From Nannochloropsis oceanica (Eukaryota; Sar; Eustigmatophyceae; Eustigmatales; Monodopsidaceae), in NCBI GenBank assembly GCA_004519485.1, contig CP038133.1, positions 950,830 through 1,014,829 of the forward strand: a DNA stretch of 64,000 nucleotides. Reading direction: 5' to 3'. A program made the position numbers and the translations under genes. Below, piece after piece: positions 56,228-64,000 of this stretch. The notes below the pieces were generated by a model. The model was not told the origin of the DNA. It worked only from the letters and a program-made list of their open reading frames with translations, and did no database searches. Position 1 is the first letter of the stretch. Every line of letters starts with the position of its first letter.

Positions 56228-57448
56228 ATGAGACAAGCCATGGTGGCGTTAGCCATCACTGAGGATAAAGATGACTTGCCTTTGCATTACAGCCTACCAT
56301 TGTCGTCATCTCCAGTTATGAAACACGCCTCGATCCCGTCCCTCGATGCTTTGGCAGTGCTAGGGCTCCTCGCTCTTGCCGGTCTACTTTCGAACGAGCT
56401 GCTGGAGAGGCTTTCTCATAGCCCCTTGGCCGACAGCACCCTCCCGTATCCCTCCACAGCCCACTTATATCCCTATTTTTCAATTCTGGCACCCATTACG
56501 GAAATACCGGGCTCTTCTGTCACTTTATACGTGCTGCCAAATTGGGCATCAATAGGAGTCATGGTGCCGGGCTTGGATGCGCTGACCGTACATGCCCTCA
56601 CCGACCTTTCTCCCGCTGCTGCGATGACGGGCGAGAGGCTGTTAAAACTTCTGCAAGTCTCCAGAGATCTTGCGTGGGTACTTCCTTTTCTTGTACTTTG
56701 TGCCGTTATGGGATTTGAGGCGCGAAGGAGGACGAAGAAGTTGCTGGGCAATAGCAAGGACAGCCTCATTTTGGTGTCCTCCGTGACAGCAGCGCTCCGT
56801 GTTATATTGGGAGCAGCCATCTGCCTGCTCGGGTAAGTCCTCGTGCGTTTTTCCGCACCCTTCCTTTTCCTCACTTACATGCTGATTATCAAGCTTCTAT
56901 TTTTCCTGCCCGACAGCATCCTCCTCCCCTTCCTCGCCCTGCACCGGCTCCCCAGGAGCCTTGCAGAGGACCTGACGCTGAACCCCACGGACCATCCCCT
57001 GCTTAAAGGTTTATCGCCTCAGGAAGTGGTCTACCGATTCGTCCACTGGGAGGACCCCGACTTCATCGACGACCCGGGCGCTGTCACGATCGTCCGGTAG
57101 GGAAGGAGAAGAGAGGGGGGATGGGAGAAGGGAGGGAAGGAGAAGTGGGGAGCGCGCGAGGGAGGGAAGGAAAAAGGGAGGAAGCTAGACTCGATATCGG
57201 AACTGAGCACGCATATATGATTTCAAAATGTTTTTTGCACTTCCCATATTGCCTCTTCTCATCCTCCCTTCCCACCGACATACACAAACACGACAACCAC
57301 GACAACAAGCGCCGAGTCCTCCGTGGTGCCCGTCGCAGCGCTAGGACTCGTCTGGGTCGGACTTGGCCTCAGACTACTGCTACCGCTACTGCTGCCGCTG
57401 TGCCAGTCAACCCCGTGGGGAAAGAGAAGTGATAACAGCGCTAGATAG
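56228..57448 (+). CDS. Unknown multi-pass membrane protein
   Basis: Three exons (56228-56832, 56917-57096, 57310-57448) join in frame to 307 residues. A second ATG at 56240 has a better start context. Hydrophobic segments lie at about 36-55 (LDALAVLGLLALAGLLS), about 154-168 (AWVLPFLVLCAVMGF), about 181-213 (ILVSSVTAALRVILGAAICL continuing into LLPFLALHRL), and near the C-terminus (VPVAALGLVWVGLGLRLLLP). Between the last two lies a polar loop with GLSPQEVVYRFVHWEDPDFI. I do not recognise the family, and no catalytic motif is visible. The last acceptor is AAG, but the frame closes exactly across it, which supports the model. The gene converges with the FBXO7-like gene. Confidence 0.6.
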
Positions 57449-57781
57449 CTCATGATGAAGGCATTGATGACACGATGATGACACTACTGCATTGAACACG
57501 ATGAAATTTAAGAAGGGAAAGAAGACTCCCCACGTATCTTGCATTTTAGGCGGCTTTGGGTCAATGTTTTCTTTATTCACAATTAGAGGAGGGCTCTGCT
57601 TTCTTCCAACCGACATGCTGCCCAAGTGTCCTCACACACTCTATCTTTAAACCTTCATGTTCTTCCTCCGGGTCTGTCTACTCCTTTATCAGTCGCCTTC
57701 TTCCCTCCCGCACTTGATCTTACCCTACCCGCCCACCCACCTCTATACACATTCTTCCTTCCCTCCTTCCCCCTGACCTTC
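57449..57781. other. Convergent spacer
   Basis: These 333 bases separate the stop codons of the membrane-protein gene and the FBXO7-like gene. They contain no arrays and no feature I can name. Confidence 0.5.
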
Positions 57782-59083
57782 CTATCTCCGAAATACCTCT
57801 CTATCATCAGACTCCTCTCCTTCCTCTCTCCCTCCCACCCCCGAAAACCGTCTCCCCGGGTACCACAAAGGTGGCATCCCAAACGCAGGCAGGAACCTCG
57901 GCCTCGCCTCCCCGGCCCCGCTCCTCTCACCAGTCCTCTCTTCATCCAGACCACCAGACGCGTAGTGGAGGGGATGAGGGAAAGAGGGGTAGAAGGGGTG
58001 GACATGGGAGGGAGGAAGGTGGTAGAAGGGCATCATCCTGTCGTCGGGGCGAAACATGAGACGGGAGGGGAGGGGACGAGGACGGGCCTGAAAGAGGCAG
58101 CGGTACGCGGTACGCGCGGGAGGACAACACGGAGTGGCAGTGGTGATGGTGCCGCTACTAGCAGTCTTGCTGCAGGTAGTGGAGGAAGAATCCAGAGAAG
58201 CAGCAGCGACAGGAAAGTCTCGTTGAAGAAAGATTTTCCAGGTGCGTTCCTCCTGGGCAAGGGACTGTTGGTATTGCCGCGCTGTCGCCGAGAGACGGAG
58301 CATGGAGGAACAGGACAAGAAATGGAGCAGCTCGTTAAGGAGCAAGGAGGGTGAGGAGAAAGATGTGGAGGAGGGCGAGGACGGGGAGGAAGAGGAGGAG
58401 GAAGTGGGGATTCCCTCGGTCCGCATCACGTCGGAGAAGGAAGGGAGTTGGCGCGCAGCGTAGAGCTCGGGACGGAGTTTGCTGAGGAAGTGTGTGGCGA
58501 GACATGCTGCCAGGGCCTCAAAACGGCAGACATATGCATAATGACATTCTTGGAGTCCTCCAGGTATGAGCACCGTATTCCTCTCGTTCTCCTCCTCCTC
58601 CGCCACGCCTCCCTCATTTATGTCCTCTTTTTTGCCACGAGCAGAAGGAAGGATGTAGTCCCGCACACCCAGCTCCAGCCGGTGCACCAACGCCTCACTG
58701 AGGCCACGCCGACGGCCATATAAGACGAGAATAGCCTCGTTCTCGCCCTCTTTTTTCACTTCCCGAGCGTCGTCGTGACCGTCATTGCAGGGGCCATGAC
58801 CTACTGGCTTTATGTACATATGATCCTCCTCCCCCACTGCCCTCCCTTGCCCTCGTCCTTCTTGACATGCTTGCGAATCCTGTACGGAAAACTCCTGGGT
58901 CGGGTAAATACCTTCGGAGCTCTCGCGAAATGCATTGAGGAGTGAAGGCCAAGAGGAGGAGGACAACGGCACTAGGTCCGGCTGGAGCAGACATACCCCA
59001 TGGCACGCCATAACCAGGGCCTCTCGACTAGAGCGTGGTGGACAGCTGCTGACGAGGGCCGCAAGGACCTGCGTCGGTTCCAT
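57782..59083 (-). CDS. FBXO7: FBXO7-like protein: PI31 N-domain plus F-box
   Basis: The visible frame encodes 433 residues. The N-terminal part (TQVLAALVSSCPPRSSREAL, VMACHGVCLLQPDLVPL, then AILVLYGRRRGLSEALV) resembles the FP/PI31 N-domain of proteasome inhibitor PI31 and FBXO7. An F-box follows at about 265-310 (LLLNELLHFLSCSSMLRLSA; TWKIFLQRDFPV). The C-terminal part, AYRCLFQARPRPLPSRLMF and PFYHLPPSHVHPFYP, then RPRFLPAFGMPP, matches the Phe/Tyr/Pro-rich region after the F-box in FBXO7. FBXO7 is an SCF receptor that also binds proteasome subunits. A good acceptor (TTCTACAG) lies five bases before the ATG at 59083, so an upstream exon may exist. Assignment to FBXO7 rests on domain order and short blocks. 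Confidence 0.68.
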   Translation of the reverse strand: MEPTQVLAALVSSCPPRSSREALVMACHGVCLLQPDLVPLSSSSWPSLLNAFRESSEGIYPTQEFSVQDSQACQEGRGQGRAVGEEDHMYIKPVGHGPCNDGHDDAREVKKEGENEAILVLYGRRRGLSEALVHRLELGVRDYILPSARGKKEDINEGGVAEEEENERNTVLIPGGLQECHYAYVCRFEALAACLATHFLSKLRPELYAARQLPSFSDVMRTEGIPTSSSSSSPSSPSSTSFSSPSLLLNELLHFLSCSSMLRLSATARQYQQSLAQEERTWKIFLQRDFPVAAASLDSSSTTCSKTASSGTITTATPCCPPARTAYRCLFQARPRPLPSRLMFRPDDRMMPFYHLPPSHVHPFYPSFPHPLHYASGGLDEERTGERSGAGEARPRFLPAFGMPPLWYPGRRFSGVGGREEGEESDDREVFRR

Positions 59084-60657
59084 TTCCCTGTAGAAATGTG
59101 GATCGGATGTGAAAGGAGAGATGATTATTCTCTGAAGGCAATGCTTGCCCTGCCTTCTGATTCTTCTGCTCGTTCGAACTTAAATCTCAAGTTCACTTTC
59201 TCTGATGCCGTGGCATCTGCCACGTCAAATTCCGCGAAGGGAGGTGGAGGAATTTGGTACAGATTGGAGGCACGAGAAGGACCTTACCAAAAGAGCTAAG
59301 CGCGAAGTAAAATCTTTTTGTGTTGCAATAATTTTGCGTGCCACAGCTATTTTTTCTCCCTCATCGTCTTTTTGAACCTCTGCATTGATTGAAGTCGTTC
59401 CAATCTATTTTTCCTCACTCCCTTCCTCTCTCCTTCCTTCTGAGCAGCTTGACCATCTACCGATACTCTAAGTGTTCCCTCCATCGTGGTGCCTTAAGTC
59501 GAAAAAGAGGATATTATGGATCGAGAAGATTCTTGATCAAAGTATGCGCGTCAAGCAAGAAAAGGACGAAGAAGAGATAGGTCAACGAGAGCGTCGGGGT
59601 AGGTGAGAAAGGAAGAAAGGAGGGAGGGAGGTGCCGGTCGGTCTTCGTTCGTCGTCGGCGTTTGAATTTCTTGTTGTCCACCGGTCCTTACAAATTTTAC
59701 TGAGTACAAAATTTTTGGGGAAGACGCTACCTCTACGCTATTACCACTTGTCTTCCGGGCTCCGATATCCCTCTCTCTCTCTTTCTCTCGGCCTCTCGCC
59801 CCTTTCCTTCTCTTTCTCCTCTCTTCTTATCATTCTTTCCTACTGTGCCACCTGATCAGTCGCACTCCCCCACTCTTTCCTTTGCTCTTCTCCTCCAGCT
59901 CCTCCTCCTCCTTCCCCTCCCCTTCCTACACCTCCTCCGTGCAAATGCCCCCGGGCTGCTGCCAACGCCGCCAGCTCCCCAAAAGAGACGCTCTCCCATG
60001 GCAAGCTATCAAGCGAGACATGTCTGCTTTCAACCGCTGCTGGCGAATAGGAAGATTCGAAGGGCGGGAGAGAGGACAGCGGGCTGCTGCTGCTACGCTG
60101 ACCGAGGGTGAAGAAAAAAAAAAAAAAGGGAGGAGGAGGAGGAGGAGGATGAGGAGGATAGGATAGGATAGGTACAAGTGTAGTTCTTTTTGCCGTTCCC
60201 ACATCCCTCTAGAACTATCGCATGCAACCTGCGTCCTCTAGGACTTGCATACGAGGAGGAGCCTTCCAACAAGAAATTGTTGCATATTCATCCCTTATTT
60301 GGTCCGAGTTTTACTAGCGACTTTGACAAGTTTTCGATCAGGCAAAGTCCCCGGACGGCCCACACAGGGCCAGGAGGAGAAGGGGAAGGAGGATAGGGTA
60401 CAAAAGCAGGGAGAAAGAGGGGCATATAGCGCGGCAGAGTCCTCTGAATTGCCGGCACCAGCAGGAAGAATAGGTGGTCGTGATGGATGGAAAGAGGAGG
60501 CTGTAAGGCAGAGACGCTCGCACTTGGCGGCAGGGGGCTGACAGGTGGAGGAGTAGGGCAAGCGGAGGGAGGTGGAGACGAAAAATGAGTAGGATGATGA
60601 TAAGCAGGAGGAAAAGGATGAGGAGACGGAAGAATTAATAGTAGTAGCAGCAGCAGC

Positions 60658-60800
60658 TGCAGCAGCAGCAGCAGAAGAAAAAGAAGAAGAAGAAGAAGAA
60701 GAAGAAGAAGAAGAAGAAGAAGAAGAGGAGGAGGAGGAGGAGGAGGAGGAGGAGGAGGAGGAGGAGGAGGATGAGGATGAGGATGAAGAGGAGGAGGACG
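60658..60800 (+). repeat. (GAA)n/(GAG)n compound microsatellite
   Basis: An AGC run (60641-60675) passes into about 18 GAA units and then about 16 GAG units with GAT interruptions. It reads as poly-Ser, poly-Glu or poly-Leu depending on frame. No surrounding coding sequence supports translation. Confidence 0.9.
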
Positions 60801-61157
60801 AAGAAGAGGAAAATAGACACGGTGAGGAAGAGGAGCTCGTCGAGGACGTCGTGGGAGGATAGAATGCGGATATGTTGGAAGTAGCCGCAGGAGACGTGGT
60901 GGCATTGATTCTAGAGTGAGTGTAGTGCTCCATACTCCTCGCGAAGAACATAGAAAGTGCTATTTAGTGCTTGTATGGGAGGAAAGGGATGGATTGACAC
61001 TGTGCTACCCATAAGCATCCACAAGCACCGCATACAAGCCCACAAATCGTAAATATACTCGTTATTGTCGCTCGACTTGCACGGGATTCAAAGGCACCCA
61101 CAACACACCGTATTGGCACCCATATACATATGCAGCCCATATCCAACGTCACTAATA

Positions 61158-61302
61158 GGCAGTGTGTATCTTGAGGTTTGGGACGAGAAAGTTTGGGACG
61201 AGAAATGAATATGGAACACGATTCGGAGAGGATACCACATCCCAAAAAAAGAGTGTGTACGGTGAGGTTTGGGACAAGGAATGGCATTTGGGACGTCATT
61301 CA
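61158..61302 (+). repeat. Short direct repeats around TTTGGGACGAGAAA
   Basis: The unit GAGGTTTGGGACGAGAAA (61173-61190) is followed at once by GTTTGGGACGAGAAATG, then by a diverged copy AGTGTGTACGGTGAGGTTTG (from 61252) and by CATTTGGGACGTCATTCAT. The first and third copies share the upstream string AGTGTGTA. It looks like a small decayed tandem family. Confidence 0.6.
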
Positions 61303-62327
61303 TCATAGTGGTGTCTCGTAGACAAAATATACCACCGAGAGCACAAATGTAAAGCAAAAATTCTATTAAAAACAATGGTTTACACTGCCCTTCAAACAGC
61401 ACAGGAGGTGCTACATGTTAAAATACGTTACAGTAATTTTGGCGAGAGCACTTGGTGCCTTGGGCACTGGGCCCCTTCTGGGCAATGCTTCGTGGTATAT
61501 CGCTGTAAACGAAGTGCCGGGCTAAAAAGAAAAAATTGCACCAGCTCAACAACTCGGCCACATCCGCACAGCCAGACCAGGCTGATCTCACCATCCTCTT
61601 GCCGGCTTGGTGTGGGTTGGCGCACTTCCCCCCCATCTCTCACTCCTTGTTTCCAAGTCCTATCTTTCACGTGCTTTGGGCACATTCGCGCGGCATATTC
61701 TCTGAACAACCTTATGCATTTAGTCTCAATCATTCTCCACAATGTTCCCCCAGATCCCACCTTCACCTCCTTCATACAGTAGCTCCTTCTCGACAAATCC
61801 TGGTGCTAGACATGTCGCAATGCTTCAACAATGCCACTTCCCCCGTCCACGCTATCCCGACACAGGCACAAAGTATTGCAGATCCGTTGCATCTTAAGGA
61901 TGAAAGCTCGGGGGAACGAGACGGAGGGATGGAGGACGAAGCGGAAAACGAGGCAGAAGGAGGGAGGCAGAAGGAGGATCATATGTAAAATGAGGAGCTG
62001 TGAAATGTAAAAGATCCAATCGATGCAGTGCTCATAATATCTAATCAATACACTGGTCAATAAGAGGGTTTCTTTGTTTGATTAATCGGTAGATTTTTTG
62101 ATTCTTTTTCTTGTATATTTAGTTTTTGACTTTTGAGTGATTGATTTATTAATCCTTTGATATATTGAATCGGTCTTATTCTCCTTCCGTATTAAATATT
62201 TAGTTTTATCTCCTCTCTTCCCTTTCACTTCTAAACGACAACATTTGAGGGCTTACGCTGTTATACCTGGATCCAATTTCTAAATATGTCCCTCCCTCCC
62301 TCTCTCCTCCTTCCTATCCATCTATCT

Positions 62328-64000
62328 CTATGGCTTCACAGCCGTTGGGTTGGAGGGAGGGCACAAATGGGTGATTTTACTCGCTCTGGATGCCTTCTCC
62401 TGGGACGCCCAACCCAAAAACCGGCTGTACATCTCGTCCATCCGCTCCCTCCATCCCGCCTTCCCTTCCTCCCGCCCTCCTGTCAACCAGGACTTCTTGC
62501 TCCTACTCGTTGGATGGGGGAAATGTACCAGGAAGGCCTGGGGGGGGAGGACTGAGAAAGTGAATCCTCGGTAACGGAGGTGAGCAATGTGCTCAATTTT
62601 GTTCTTGCCATAGCCTGTGAAGGCCTCGGCGAAGGGAGGGGTGGTGGGGCAGCGGCGAAGGACCACGTAAGGCTCGTATCTGAGGGGCGGAGGAGGGAAA
62701 GAGGGAGATAAAGAGGAAGAGAAAGAGGCAGGGAGGTAGGGAGCAAGAGAGAAATGAGGTCACGAGAACCGTGGAGAAACGCTTGTCTGATGCAGGGGAG
62801 GGATCAGCTCCGTGCCTGACACCTCCCTCCCTCCCTCCCTCCCTCCCTCCCTCGTCCCCCCACCTGTTCGACAAGAAACAAGGAATATCCTTGATCTCGT
62901 CCTCGCCCTGCCTGCTTGTCCAGTACACTGTGTCTGTGCTCCCGTGCCCGTGCACATTGTACTGCGAGTCAAAGACGAGGCATTCCCCTCTCTCCAAGCA
63001 CGTCAGCAGCCCCTGCTGCTCCTCCGGCATGCCCTCCACCCGCTCCTCCCTCCCTGCCTCGCCCTTTCCCCCCTTCTCCCCCCGTGCTTGCTCTGCCGTC
63101 GTCGCCTTTCCCAGGTAGCCAAACGCGGGCACCACCAACGCCTGCAGCGGATCCAGGAATCGCTCCCTGGTCTCGCCTCCTCCCCCTCTCTCCATCCCTC
63201 CCTCCCTCCCTCCCTTGCCGTTCTTCGACGACAGGTGCTTGAGGAGGGAGTAGAGGTGGAGGGAGGGCCAGAGGTCCATGTCCGTCAGAAGGAAGTGCGT
63301 GGTCGTAACCTCCGCGATCGCCAGATTTCGCAGGGCATTGACGGGATAGTGATCCGGCGAGCCCCAGTAGGCCGAAGAGGAGGAGCGGGGGGCGGAGGAG
63401 GCGGAGAGAGAGGAGGGGGGCGGCGAGACCTGCAAGATGCGCGCGTGCGGACAGGCAGTGATCTCGGAGAGGAAGGTATGGTCGGCGGAGGTGGAGTTCA
63501 GCATGTAGATGGCCAGGACTATGGGTCCTTGCCAGCGCTGGCAGATGTGAGGGAGCATCCAAAGACGGTCGGGGGAGGATTGGGACACGAGGGTGAAATC
63601 GATGTCTTCGGTCTCGTCCAGACCGGTGCCCGTGCAGGTGGTGTTTGAGGGCGGGAAGGAGGGAGGGAAGGAGGGGGGCGTCGGCGGGAATCTGATGCCG
63701 AAAGCCGCGTCGCCGTACGCCTGGTGCTCAGAGCTGAGGGGCCATGCCCAGGAGGGAGGTGGCCAAGAGGTAAGGGAGGAGGAGGAGGAGGAGGAGGAGG
63801 AAGAAGAAGAAGAGGGAAATGCAAGAGAAGAGTGGTCAACTGTTCTTCGGCTTTCATCCTTTCGAACGTGCATGTCATCGTCTCCACCTGCGTCTCGCTG
63901 CACCTCTTCTACGGCTCCCTCCTTATCCTCGTCCCCATCCTCTTCTTGCTTCTGCTCCCGGGCCCACCATTTCTCCGTCTCCTCCTCCCCCTGCAGCACA
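62328..64000 (-). CDS. GT49 glycosyltransferase, LARGE/B4GAT1 type (5' end beyond right edge)
   Basis: This is a Golgi glycosyltransferase. LARGE and B4GAT1 build xylose/glucuronate chains on animal dystroglycan; the algal product is unknown. The visible part has two exons (64000-62864 and 62679-62328), joined CFLSNR/YEPYVVL in frame. Family blocks are RWQGPIVLAIYMLNSTSADH, YPVNALRNLAIAEVTTTHFL, the metal-binding LTDMDLWPSLHLYSLL (D-x-D), VFDSQYNVHG, then YEPYVVLRRCPTTPPFAEAF, TGYGKNKIEHIAHLRYRGFT, FSVLPPQAFLVHFPHPTS and RSKKSW. These match the GT49 pattern FTGYGxNKI.H and HVPHPPS. Inserts rich in Gly, Ser and Glu lengthen it. The reading frame runs open off the right edge and no ATG is seen near it, so the N-terminal anchor lies outside. 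The stop is at 62328. Confidence 0.88.

Larger units (their letters stand above)
59084..62327. other. Gene-poor spacer
   Basis: This is the largest stretch without a supportable gene (3.2 kb). It may contain the 5' exon and promoter of the FBXO7-like gene and the 3' region of the GT49 gene. It includes a long GAA/GAG microsatellite and a TTTGGGAC-type repeat, listed separately. Ser-rich and Glu-rich frames at 60.3-60.95 kb arise from the microsatellite. From 61.98 to 62.28 kb it is very AT-rich. Confidence 0.45.

Noticed and set aside
60288-60951. Two overlapping minus frames of 205 and 218 codons rich in Ser or Leu/Pro
   Set aside because: Their length comes from the GAA/GAG microsatellite. 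The flanking sequence has no domain, and plus-strand frames are equally open.

Overview
The window is eukaryotic nuclear DNA. Genes are compact and close together, mostly divergent or convergent. Many are cut by short introns packed with (CCCT)n or (GGGA)n tetranucleotide arrays. Gene content (plant- and animal-like families mixed, a possible signal-peptide-led plastid or secretory targeting sequence) and the intron style suggest a photosynthetic stramenopile. My best guess is a eustigmatophyte such as Nannochloropsis/Microchloropsis gaditana; this is inference from recollection, not a database match. Long frames reading REGG or LPPS repeats are translations of the arrays and are not genes.

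Left part (1-35.7 kb), intron-rich: V-ATPase c'' subunit (-, cut by the left edge), ERGIC-53/VIP36-type lectin (+), EamA-type transporter (+), kelch-repeat protein (-), an intronless HMG-box/ankyrin protein with a hydrophobic tail (+), a 27-exon Lon protease of peroxisomal type (+), and a full-length ABCC transporter with an N-terminal signal peptide (-).

Right part (35.7-64 kb): few introns and few arrays, with longer AT-richer spacers. It holds a secreted lipoxygenase-like protein (-), a Gal3ST-type Golgi sulfotransferase (+), a repeat-rich 3 kb spacer with a 300-bp palindromic foldback element, an F-box-like/kelch protein (+), a PPM1G-type PP2C phosphatase (-), a membrane-anchored SGNH-domain protein (+), an unknown multi-pass membrane protein (+), an FBXO7-like PI31/F-box protein (-), and a LARGE/B4GAT1-type GT49 glycosyltransferase (-, cut by the right edge).

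Functionally there is a secretory and glycan theme (cargo lectin, sulfotransferase, GT49, SGNH protein, V-ATPase) and a protein turnover theme (Lon, FBXO7-like, F-box/kelch). I see no operons, tRNA or rRNA genes, CRISPR arrays, or retroviral or other virus-like elements. The most unusual observations are the 5' purine / 3' pyrimidine polarity of the intron arrays, the sharp change in gene style near 35.7 kb, the palindromic element with a second diverged arm 6.4 kb away, the lipoxygenase-like protein with an altered iron-ligand motif, and the HMG-box/ankyrin/hydrophobic-tail protein.
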